Assembly: GCA_018396615.1 (NCBI GenBank)
Contig: JAGTQT010000029.1
Coordinates: forward strand, 1 to 15,721
Direction of reading: 5' to 3'
Length of the DNA: 15,721 nucleotides
From: Candidatus Bathyarchaeota archaeon
Lineage (GTDB): Archaea > Thermoproteota > Bathyarchaeia > Bathyarchaeales > Bathycorpusculaceae
Below the pieces are notes generated by a model, which was not told where the DNA came from, did no database searches, and saw only the letters and a program-made list of their open reading frames with translations. This document shows positions 7,283 through 13,348 of the stretch, piece by piece. The first letter of the stretch is position 1. The number at the start of each line of letters is the position of its first letter. A program made the translations under genes and the position numbers.

Positions 7283-7627
7283 ATGAACAAAAAAGAAAAA
7301 GCAGGCAAAGATAAGCTTACCCTGCAAACAATGCCAATAAAAGAAGCCGTAAACTACCAAGAAGCTTCAATCGTAAGCAAAACACTAATAGATAAAAAGG
7401 CAGGCACAGTGACATTGTTTGCCTTCGACAAGCATCAAGGACTAAGCGAACACACCGCACCATACGACGCCCTAGTTCAAATCGTTGACGGAGAGGCTGA
7501 AATTACAATCTCTGGCAGAAAATACCTGCTAAAAGAGGGTGAAGCCATCATCATGCCCGCAGGCGAACCGCACTCGCTAAAGGCAGTAACCCGTTTCAAA
7601 ATGCTGCTTACCATGATACACTCATAG
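7283..7627 (+). CDS. Single-domain cupin protein
   Basis: This 114-residue protein has one conserved cupin barrel at about residues 38-112. The second cupin motif is complete: GEAIIMPAGEPHSLKA (86-101) matches G-x5-P-x-G-x2-H, giving H97. The first motif is degenerate: GLSEHTAPYDALVQIVDGEAEI has H57 but lacks the second histidine and the glutamate of the full HxH-x3-4-E pattern, leaving at most two clear histidine ligands. A basic N-terminus (residues 1-14) precedes the fold. Stand-alone archaeal cupins of this kind usually have no assigned reaction, and none can be assigned here. The start is the ATG at 7283, apparently leaderless. It is divergent from the winged-helix gene and ends 19 bp before the convergent GMP synthetase operon. 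Confidence 0.87.
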   Translation: MNKKEKAGKDKLTLQTMPIKEAVNYQEASIVSKTLIDKKAGTVTLFAFDKHQGLSEHTAPYDALVQIVDGEAEITISGRKYLLKEGEAIIMPAGEPHSLKAVTRFKMLLTMIHS

Positions 7628-7646
7628 CCAACGGCAAGCCAAAGGC

Positions 7647-8231
7647 TTAGCTCTTTTTCCTACAAGCCACAACATCGACAAAATTCCTAAGAATCTCGTA
7701 TCCATGCTCAGTATTATTCACTTCTGGATGAAACTGAACTCCATACAACGGTTTTTCACGATGCTTAATAGCCTGAATTTTGCAGTTCTCCGAAGCTGCA
7801 AGCACGTCAAAACCAGGCGCATGCTTCACCTCATCGTTATGTGACTCCCACACAAGAAACTCCTTCGGCAGTCCTCTAAACAATTCATCTTCTTCCAAAA
7901 CCCGCATCCTTGCCAACCCAAACTCAGGAACCTCAGCAGGACCAGCACTACCTCCGAAATGAATAGCCATCAGCTGCATACCAACACATTCCCCAAGAAT
8001 AGGCCCACTGAAACGATCAAAGTAGTCCGTGCAGCTACCAAGTTTTGGCGACTCCCAAGCCACGCGGGGCGCTCCACCGCTTAGAACCAAGCCATCAGCA
8101 TGAATTTGGTCAACAGGCATCACATTGGGGATGATCCTTGTTTCACAACCAATTTCTCTCAAAACCCGCCAAATTCGGTGAGTCCACTGGCCACCATTAT
8201 CCACAACATAAACCTTGACAGCATCACTCAT
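7647..8231 (-). CDS. guaAA: GMP synthetase, glutamine amidotransferase subunit
   Basis: This is the glutaminase half of the archaeal two-subunit GMP synthetase; it releases ammonia from glutamine for amination of XMP by the partner subunit. The class-I amidotransferase triad is visible: nucleophile C82 in GECVGMQ, with H168 and E170 in FHPEV. The VLSGGAP stretch (49-55) is the oxyanion-strand region. The protein is 194 aa, normal for the stand-alone subunit. The open frame reaches a TTG at 8237, but I start at the ATG at 8231 because it overlaps the upstream stop in ATGAGTGA (8224-8231), a standard coupling arrangement, and the family begins shortly before KVYVVDNGGQWTH. It is the second gene of the operon and must be made in step with the synthetase subunit. 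Confidence 0.95.
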   Translation of the reverse strand: MSDAVKVYVVDNGGQWTHRIWRVLREIGCETRIIPNVMPVDQIHADGLVLSGGAPRVAWESPKLGSCTDYFDRFSGPILGECVGMQLMAIHFGGSAGPAEVPEFGLARMRVLEEDELFRGLPKEFLVWESHNDEVKHAPGFDVLAASENCKIQAIKHREKPLYGVQFHPEVNNTEHGYEILRNFVDVVACRKKS

Positions 8232-9177
8232 ACTCAATCGTCCCAGGCGGCTTATTGGTTATGTCAAAAACAACTCGGCTGACATCGTCCTTTAAGGTAT
8301 TCGTGATTCTCACAGATATTCTTTCCAAGACAGAGTGGGGAACCTTGGAGTACGCTGCGCTCATGCCGTCCATGCTTTCCACAGCGCGAACAACAACCAC
8401 ATGTCCGTAAGCTCTAACGTCCCCGTGAACGCCTACTGCCTTACAGGGAAGCAAAACAGCGAAGTACTGCCAAGGCTTACTCATCTCTCCCTTTTTCACA
8501 GCGTTATCAATCTCCTCCTCAACAATCGCGCAGGCCTCCCTCACAATCCGCACTTTCTCCGGATCAGCTTCTCCTAGAATGCGCACAGCCAGCCCCGGTC
8601 CCGGAAACGGTTGCCGCTCGTACACCTCTTCAGGCAGTCCAAGCGCTTTTCCAACGAGTCTTACTTCGTCTTTGTAGAGATCTCTGAGGGGCTCGATTAT
8701 TTTGAACTCGATTTTTTCGGGTAGTCCTGCTACGTTGTGGTGGGATTTTATGCGGTCTCGTAGTCCTCCGCCGCTTTCAATCCAGTCAGGCGCAATCGTT
8801 CCTTGAATGAAGTATTTGGCGTTTTCTTTTCGGGCTATTTCTTCGAAGACTCGGATGAATTGTTCACCTATAATCTTTCTCTTCTTTTCAGGCTCTACGA
8901 CGCCCTTGAGTTTTTCCCAGAACCTTGCTTTCGCGTCTACGACTATGACGTTTAGACCTAGTTTTCTAAGCATCTGCGCGTTGTTCTCTATCTCGTTTTT
9001 TCTCATGTAGCCTGTGTCAACGAGAACGCATCTAAGCCTATCACCAATAGCTTTGTTTACGAGGACGGCTGCGGTTGTGGAGTCTACTCCTCCTGAGACA
9101 CCGACGACTGCGATGCCGTCTACTTGTTCTCGTATCTCTTTGACTGCATTGTCTATGAAGTTCTGGCTGTTGAACAT
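8224..9177 (-). CDS. guaAB: GMP synthetase, ATP pyrophosphatase subunit
   Basis: This subunit adenylates XMP and aminates it to GMP, the last step of guanylate synthesis. The N-type ATP pyrophosphatase P-loop is SGGVDS at 28-33, followed by LVDTGYMRKNE; RQPFPGPGLAVRILGE near the middle and the C-terminal end PPGTIEYE are hallmarks of the GMP synthetase dimerisation domain. At 317 aa it is the usual archaeal length. The open frame extends to a TTG at 9186, but archaeal homologues begin MF.., matching the ATG at 9177. A TATA-like box lies 31-38 nt upstream and there is no ribosome-binding site, so the message has little or no leader. It is first in the operon, ahead of the glutaminase subunit, and divergent from the HAD/kinase fusion gene. 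Confidence 0.95.
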   Translation of the reverse strand: MFNSQNFIDNAVKEIREQVDGIAVVGVSGGVDSTTAAVLVNKAIGDRLRCVLVDTGYMRKNEIENNAQMLRKLGLNVIVVDAKARFWEKLKGVVEPEKKRKIIGEQFIRVFEEIARKENAKYFIQGTIAPDWIESGGGLRDRIKSHHNVAGLPEKIEFKIIEPLRDLYKDEVRLVGKALGLPEEVYERQPFPGPGLAVRILGEADPEKVRIVREACAIVEEEIDNAVKKGEMSKPWQYFAVLLPCKAVGVHGDVRAYGHVVVVRAVESMDGMSAAYSKVPHSVLERISVRITNTLKDDVSRVVFDITNKPPGTIEYE

Positions 9178-9207
9178 TGTTGTCAAGTTTTAGGATGTGT
9201 AAAGCGC

Positions 9208-9215
9208 TATAAAAG
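9208..9215 (-). promoter_or_regulatory. TATA box of the GMP synthetase operon, possibly shared with the divergent gene
   Basis: The minus strand reads CTTTTATA about 35 nt before the ATG at 9177. Read on the plus strand the same site is TATAAAAG, centred 37 nt before the TTG of the fusion gene at 9249, so one site might serve both directions. Confidence 0.5.
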
Positions 9216-9248
9216 TATTGTAAACATGGGCATGGTAAAGACTTCGAT

Positions 9249-10562
9249 TTGAGGCAAATAGCTAGAAAAGTTCAAACGTTAACGTTGCAAGATAGATGCC
9301 AGCGGAAAGTGGAAGCAGAAGTGCAGAAAGCAAGGAAACTTATAGTCTTCGATGTTGAAGGAGTGCTGCTGCCAAAAAAGCGTTACCTTTTCTTTGAGCT
9401 AGGGCGAAATCTCCGCTTTACAGATTTCGTGAAGATAATTTTCTTTGGCTTTCTCTATGAAGTAGGCTTGATTTCGCTGAAGCCAGCTCTCCAACGGGTC
9501 TTCAAGCTTTTCAAAGGCTTCCGAGTTGAAGATCTTCTGAAAATTTTTAGACAGATGCCCTTGATGCCAAGTGCTGAGAACCTCTTTACCAATCTTAAAC
9601 AGCAAGGTTGGCAGATTGCCTTGATAAGTTCAGGTCTGCCCACGCTAGTGGTTAAAGACTTGGCTCATAGGCTTGGCGGTGACTATGCGTTTGGCTTCGA
9701 GTTTGAGGAAGAGAATGGGCGACTTACAGGCAAAATCTGGGGTAACGCCCTAGAGGATGGCGGCAAACTGCCAGTTCTAAGAAGGATTTTGGAGCTTGAA
9801 GGTGCGCTTCCTAGCGAGTGTGTCGTGGTCGCTGATGATCGAAATAATGCGCCGATTCTTCTTCCTGAAACGCTAAAGATCGGTTACAATCCCGACTTTC
9901 TGGTTCGCATTAAAGCTGACCGAGTAGTCAATGGAGACTTGATGGAAATCATGCCGGTGTTAAGCGGCAAACTGAAGCGACGAAAGCCTTCTCTTTCAAA
10001 AAATGAAATCCGCAGAGAAGCTATCCACGCATGCGGCTTTCTTATCCCCATTATCTCTTATTTCATCAGAATTCGATTCACAGCTTTGCTGATTGTCACG
10101 GTGACCCTTCTTTTCGTAATGTCCGAGTTGGCGAGAATGGAAAGAAAAAACCTACCTGTAATATCTTCAGTAACCAAATCCGCTGCCTTGCAGCCTGAAC
10201 TCTTCGAGTTTGCAACAGCACCCATATTTTTCGCCTTCGGCATCCTTCTAACTCTACTACTATTCCCGTCTTCCACAAGCTATGGCGCGATAGCGATCTT
10301 TGCGCTAGGCGACAGCGCAGCCTCAATTTTCGGCAAGATCTTCGGACAGAGAACTCTGCCGTTCAATAAAGGGAAAACTCTGGAAGGCTCAGTCTTTGGT
10401 TTTGTTTTTGCCTTTTTAGGTGGGGCTTTCTGGCTTAGTGTTCCGTTGGCGATTATTGGAGCAGCAGTTGCCATGATTACGGAGAGCCTGCCTCTTCCAC
10501 TTAACGACAACGTTGTTACTCCTCTGGTCACGGGCTTGGCGCTCGTTCTTCTACGTTTTTAG
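9249..10562 (+). CDS. Fusion: HAD phosphatase domain + membrane CTP-dependent polyprenol (dolichol) kinase-like domain
   Basis: This 437-residue protein joins two recognisable enzymes. Residues 30-240 form a HAD-type phosphatase: motif I is VFDVEGVL (D35 nucleophile, E37 in place of the usual second Asp), motif II is LISSG (S128), motif III is K173 in GGKLPVL, motif IV is VVADDRNN (D196/D197). Residues 265-437 are a multi-pass membrane domain of the dolichol kinase/phytol kinase/DGK1 family, which phosphorylates lipid alcohols with CTP: LGDSAASIFGKIFG (353-366), PFNKGKTLEGS (371-381) and TESLPLPLNDN (411-421) match its core signature. The kinase part is short, perhaps five or six membrane helices. 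The predicted role is polyprenol or lipid-alcohol phosphate turnover at the cytoplasmic membrane; opposed kinase and phosphatase activities are inferred only. The start is TTG at 9249 with weak GGTAAAG upstream; GTG at 9309 is possible and would keep both domains. Confidence 0.85.
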   Translation: MRQIARKVQTLTLQDRCQRKVEAEVQKARKLIVFDVEGVLLPKKRYLFFELGRNLRFTDFVKIIFFGFLYEVGLISLKPALQRVFKLFKGFRVEDLLKIFRQMPLMPSAENLFTNLKQQGWQIALISSGLPTLVVKDLAHRLGGDYAFGFEFEEENGRLTGKIWGNALEDGGKLPVLRRILELEGALPSECVVVADDRNNAPILLPETLKIGYNPDFLVRIKADRVVNGDLMEIMPVLSGKLKRRKPSLSKNEIRREAIHACGFLIPIISYFIRIRFTALLIVTVTLLFVMSELARMERKNLPVISSVTKSAALQPELFEFATAPIFFAFGILLTLLLFPSSTSYGAIAIFALGDSAASIFGKIFGQRTLPFNKGKTLEGSVFGFVFAFLGGAFWLSVPLAIIGAAVAMITESLPLPLNDNVVTPLVTGLALVLLRF

Positions 10563-10641
10563 TGTACCCTGTCCTAAATCAAATTGAGCTTCAGTACAGA
10601 GCATGGCTTTCGCCGTTTTCAGCTAAAATGGAAAGTCACGC

Positions 10642-10662
10642 GGAAAAAAGAGAGGGGAGAGG
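10642..10662 (-). terminator. T-rich terminator after the ArsR operon
   Basis: About 10 nt beyond the stop codon at 10672, the minus strand reads CCTCTCCCCTCTCTTTTTTCC, a pyrimidine tract ending in six T residues, in the convergent gap with the fusion gene. Confidence 0.45.
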
Positions 10663-10671
10663 ATGAATAAG

Positions 10672-11277
10672 CTAGTGATCGATAATGCATAATCCGCTGT
10701 GGTGCGCTAAGATCACATGCTCTGGACTTTTTAGAAGTGCCTTTCTTCCATTCGACATGAACATCATGTCTGCGGCCTTGTAGAATACCTTGAGGTCTTT
10801 GACAGCAAGAAAATCTAATCTGCCAGCCTTATTAGGAAAGGCGAAGAACAATCCGTAGCTTGGAGTCGAGCAGTGGCCAAAGTGCATTCTTCTTCCATTC
10901 GCAAATTTTTCAAGAAGGCCCTCGGCTTTTGACGCAAACTCATCAAGGTTGCCGTAGCCGACGTTTTTTAGGTCTTTTTCATCTGCGCTGACAAGATGTT
11001 GTGCGGTATCCTCAGCGTTTCCAAGCACCAAAAATGGCTCATCCAAAGCTTTTTCAACAGACTTCCCGATTGCTCCTTCTTCAGTCTCGACTATTGCATC
11101 CAGGAGAAGTTTGCCTTTCCCGTGGAAAACGTAGCCTCTTCTTTTATCGCCGGAATTTACTGGGATAGCAAGCGTGTCTTTGGTGACCTCAACTATTCCT
11201 CTTTCTGTCCGCCACAGAGAAACCTCGTCTTTTGTCTTTAGAACGGTTTTGTCTAAATGAATATGATTCCAGATCAT
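10672..11277 (-). CDS. Unrecognised protein translationally coupled to an ArsR-type regulator
   Basis: I do not recognise this 201-residue protein. It has no signal peptide or membrane segment and looks soluble and compact. The N-terminal half seems beta-rich (KDTLAIPV, RGYVFHGKGKLLLDAIVETEEGAIGKSVE). The C-terminal half has a Cys/His-bearing stretch, MHFGHCSTPSYGLFFAFP (131-148), and ends in VILAHHSGLCIIDH (188-201). Histidines at 132, 135, 192, 193 and 201 plus C136 and C197 could form a metal or redox site, but no standard motif is present. Its ATG overlaps the stop of the ArsR-type gene (ATGA, 11274-11277), so the two are made together and the regulator probably controls or senses alongside it. 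The stop is followed by a T-rich terminator, making a two-gene operon. Confidence 0.8.
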   Translation of the reverse strand: MIWNHIHLDKTVLKTKDEVSLWRTERGIVEVTKDTLAIPVNSGDKRRGYVFHGKGKLLLDAIVETEEGAIGKSVEKALDEPFLVLGNAEDTAQHLVSADEKDLKNVGYGNLDEFASKAEGLLEKFANGRRMHFGHCSTPSYGLFFAFPNKAGRLDFLAVKDLKVFYKAADMMFMSNGRKALLKSPEHVILAHHSGLCIIDH

Positions 11278-11834
11278 TCTTCATTCCGCCTTTCCAGAAG
11301 TTTCGTTATTTTCCTAGCTGTCTTGTATGCTGCTCTTCCGGGTAGGGTAATGAGGTAGCGTCCTCTGACTTTTTCCTGCACCACGAATCCTGATTCTTCA
11401 AGAACGTTGAGGTGGCTGGAAAGGGTGCTTGTGGTGATTTCTGGAAGGGCCTGCTGTAGGTCGTTGATGTATTTTCCGCCGTTCATGAGTTCGTGCAGAA
11501 TCTTTAGGCGATGTTCGTGTCCTAGGGCGCTCATTGCTTCCGCGATTTTGGGAAAGTTAACTGCATCTTCCTCTTCTTCTCTCCAAGGTCTTCCTCTACG
11601 GATTATTCGCATGCCACCTGGTCCTATGCATATCGTTTTTTCAAGTTCTCCATGGATTCCTTCAGCTATTCCCTGCATCATGTCTTCGACATATTCATGG
11701 CCCGGGGCTTCGATGTCTATGTGTAGTCCGCGTCTTTTTTCGTGTTTTTCACCGATGGTTGCGTGGAGTTGGTTTTTTAGGTTGGCTATTTCTTCTCTGA
11801 GTCGTTTCATTTCTTCTTTGATTTCTTCGGTCAT
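11274..11834 (-). CDS. ArsR-type winged-helix regulator with N-terminal coiled coil
   Basis: This 186-residue transcription regulator has an ArsR-like winged helix-turn-helix at about residues 94-166: FPKIAEAMSALGHEHRLKILHELMNGG, then the recognition helix region TTSTLSSHLNVLEESG (134-149) and wing VVQEKVRGRYLITLPG. Residues 2-25 form a heptad-rich coiled coil, and the charged, glycine-containing middle (35-92) has no recognised fold. The CxC metal site of classical ArsR/SmtB sensors is absent, so the signal is unlikely to be arsenic-like metal binding through that site. It is the first gene of a two-gene operon, overlapping the unknown 201-residue gene by ATGA. A TATA box and a 36-bp palindrome lie just upstream, which suggests autoregulation. 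Confidence 0.88.
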   Translation of the reverse strand: MTEEIKEEMKRLREEIANLKNQLHATIGEKHEKRRGLHIDIEAPGHEYVEDMMQGIAEGIHGELEKTICIGPGGMRIIRRGRPWREEEEDAVNFPKIAEAMSALGHEHRLKILHELMNGGKYINDLQQALPEITTSTLSSHLNVLEESGFVVQEKVRGRYLITLPGRAAYKTARKITKLLERRNEE

Positions 11835-11865
11835 ACGCTTTTCATGCCTCTTAATTTGGTTTTAT

Positions 11866-11901
11866 TCGATTTTAATTAGACATTTATCTAATAGAAATCG
11901 A
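11866..11901. promoter_or_regulatory. 36-bp interrupted palindrome, probable operator of the ArsR operon
   Basis: Two nested inverted pairs share one centre (11883.5): outer arms TCGATTT (11866-11872) and AAATCGA (11895-11901), inner arms ATTAGA (11875-11880) and TCTAAT (11887-11892). It sits between the TATA box and the ArsR-type start codon and covers the expected transcription start, the usual place for a repressor site. Binding by the adjacent regulator is inferred. Confidence 0.6.
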
Positions 11902-11903
11902 CT

Positions 11904-11911
11904 CTTATAAA
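11904..11911 (-). promoter_or_regulatory. TATA box of the ArsR operon
   Basis: The minus strand reads AAAGTTTATAAGAG, a near-consensus box abutting the palindrome at 11866-11901. Initiation about 27 nt downstream falls near 11881, inside the palindrome, leaving a leader of about 47 nt. Confidence 0.55.
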
Positions 11912-12000
11912 CTTTACCCACACCTAAAACGCAAACAGCAAAATCTACCAAGATTATGCTTTGAAGCCAAACACGTTTAGCACAAATATGCTTGAAGCGG

Positions 12001-12285
12001 CTAAGCTATTCTCTCGGCAAGAGCAAACTTTTCTCCAACCGAGCGAATCCTAACCCTAACCCGTTCACCTATCTTGGATCTCGGAACAAAAATGAGGAAT
12101 CCCTGAATCTTGGCGATTCCGTCGCCTCTGCTTCCAATATCATCTATGACAACTTCGATCTCTTGGTTCTCTTTCACGGGTGCCATTCGGAAAAGCGGTC
12201 TGCCAGATTGAAACCTTTTCCGGCTTCCATATCGTCTTGGTTTTCTCGGAGCGTTTCTTGTCTTTTCAGGCAGCCTTCGTGGCAT
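12001..12285 (-). CDS. Small TRAM-domain RNA-binding protein
   Basis: This 94-residue protein ends in a TRAM domain (about residues 34-94: APVKENQEIEVVIDDIGSRG, DGIAKIQGFLIFVPRSKIGE, then RVRVRI), an OB-fold RNA-binding module that in archaea exists as stand-alone small proteins; one from a cold-adapted methanogen has been reported to act as an RNA chaperone. The N-terminal 33 residues are strongly basic (MPRRLPEKTRNAPRKPRRYG), as in other archaeal stand-alone TRAM proteins. The frame stays open up to 12426, but I start at the ATG at 12285: the TATA box lies at 12402-12412, so the upstream ATGs at 12426 and 12405 precede the likely transcription start, no other start codon intervenes, and the extra 47 residues do not look like a domain. 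Confidence 0.85.
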   Translation of the reverse strand: MPRRLPEKTRNAPRKPRRYGSRKRFQSGRPLFRMAPVKENQEIEVVIDDIGSRGDGIAKIQGFLIFVPRSKIGERVRVRIRSVGEKFALAERIA

Positions 12286-12319
12286 GTTATGTTTTCGTCC
12301 TTTGTTTCGGAAATCAGCC

Positions 12320-12385
12320 TTACGACACCAGAACCGTAGTGCCCTGCATGCGACACTTGGGATTTTGGTTGAAGGCCGGTGACAT
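12320..12385 (-). other. Candidate 21-codon leader ORF before the TRAM gene
   Basis: An ATG at 12385 lies 22 nt downstream of the centre of a TATA box, so it could be a leaderless start, and opens a 21-codon frame (MSPAFNQNPKC...) ending at TAA 12320-12322, 34 nt before the TRAM ATG. It is in another frame from the TRAM gene. It may be chance; evidence is position only. Confidence 0.25.
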
Positions 12386-12401
12386 GCAAAAAGTTCTTCA
12401 A

Positions 12402-12412
12402 CCATATAAGCC
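12402..12412 (-). promoter_or_regulatory. TATA box of the TRAM gene
   Basis: The minus strand reads GGCTTATATGG. A short hairpin-like inverted repeat, TTATCC-N7-GGATAA (12432-12450), lies about 20 nt further upstream and could be a regulator site. Confidence 0.5.
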
Positions 12413-12426
12413 TTGCTAATCAACAA

Positions 12427-12911
12427 TACTGTTATCCTATTCTTGGATAATCAGCGCGGATTGCTTTCTCCTAGGCGTGATGCGGCACGTTTTTTGATGT
12501 TGTTAATGGGAAAAGCATTATAATTAATGGTAAACATGGTTGGCTGCCAAAATCTGATTTCGGTAATGGCTGGGTGAATTAGTTTAAGCGAAATGGTTTA
12601 ACGTTGCGATCAGAACGCATGTGTTACCTAATAGGGCAGGGAGAACATTTGCCTTGTCATCTTAAACCAGATGTAGATTTAAGCCTTTTACTGTGACAAA
12701 ATTGCTAATTTGCTCCATTTTTTGTCTTGTGAGGTTGTTCTTTTGCAGTGTTTATCCCCCCTATATATAGGTTGAGTTGAGATTGAATCAGCGATGTTGG
12801 CTGTGAAAGTTATCTGTTTGAGTCTTGTCGCTTAGAAAGAAATGGGGAGAAAGGTGAAGCGTTATGTTTTTCTGCGTTTCTTTGTTTTGGCTGTCTCTGA
12901 AGTTATGTGGT
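12427..12911. other. 485-bp region without a convincing gene
   Basis: No open frame here has family-like sequence. It contains TATA-like TTATAATTAA at 12518-12527 on the plus strand, a T-rich tract CCATTTTTTGTCTTG at 12715-12729, the perfect palindrome CCTATATATAGG at 12760-12771, and short inverted repeats CTTAAA/TTTAAG (12661-12683) and AGGGCA/TGCCTT (12633-12655). The first TATA box and the T-tract could bracket an untranslated RNA of about 175 nt, but I recognise no RNase P, SRP or box C/D signatures in it. The TATATATA palindrome is followed by micro-ORFs at 12794 (13 codons) and 12864 (30 codons, hydrophobic, with AAAGGTGA before it). Confidence 0.5.
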
Positions 12912-13346
12912 TTACCATTTTTCAGAGTAGCGCCAGCCGCCCTCAAACGTGTCTAGTAGGCACTTGACGCATTTCGTGTATTCCATGGTTGATATGTTAA
13001 AGATTTCGTTGTCAAGCCATAGGATATTGAAGATTATGTCAGAGAAACTGACTGATCCGCTGAATGCTTCTTTCCCTTTGAAGTCAACATAGAGCTTCGC
13101 CTTGGTTGTAGCTACTTCTCCAAGCTGTTTAAGCTCGTCGCTAGGCTTTTCGCCCAATGGCAGAATCACCTTCAAGTCCTTTTCCTTAAGCAAAGGCATC
13201 AACTGACCAAGCAGTTCCATGGGGACATTGCTTATCCTAACTCGCCTTGATTTCTGAAGTTTCCTCTTGATCGCTTCTACTCCTTCTTCAACAGTTGTAT
13301 AGGTTGTAGACAGCTTGGCTTCGTATCGTCCATCTATTATTGGCAT
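12912..13346 (-). CDS. HTH-less TrmB effector-domain paralogue
   Basis: This 144-residue protein has no helix-turn-helix. Its body (about residues 34-138) resembles the C-terminal effector domain of the TrmB-type protein encoded immediately upstream: RRVRISNVPMELLGQLMPLL with KVILPLGEKP matches KTIEINNATADFIKKV with KVLLFPQQPKP, and the last strand and helix, EYTKCVKCLLDTFEGGW, matches LYDECSKCFFEWSSISW including a shared C-x2-C (C126/C129). The frame is open to 13412, but I start at the ATG at 13346 because GGAGG (13354-13358) lies 7 nt before it and it follows the TrmB stop by 2 nt. The protein could sense a ligand and pair with the regulator; that role is inference. It is the last gene of the operon. 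Confidence 0.82.
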   Translation of the reverse strand: MPIIDGRYEAKLSTTYTTVEEGVEAIKRKLQKSRRVRISNVPMELLGQLMPLLKEKDLKVILPLGEKPSDELKQLGEVATTKAKLYVDFKGKEAFSGSVSFSDIIFNILWLDNEIFNISTMEYTKCVKCLLDTFEGGWRYSEKW

Positions 13347-13348
13347 GC

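Noticed and set aside
9226..9252. Eight-codon ATG frame before the fusion gene (MGMVKTSI)
   Set aside because: If the shared TATA box at 9208-9215 is used, transcription starts after this ATG, so it would not be on the message.
12286..12426. 47-residue N-terminal extension of the TRAM protein
   Set aside because: Its ATGs precede the predicted transcription start and the extension has no domain character; the TRAM family fits the ATG at 12285.
12545..12725. RNase P or SRP RNA in the gene-free region
   Set aside because: I could not find the conserved core motifs of either RNA, and the stretch is not GC-rich or strongly self-paired.
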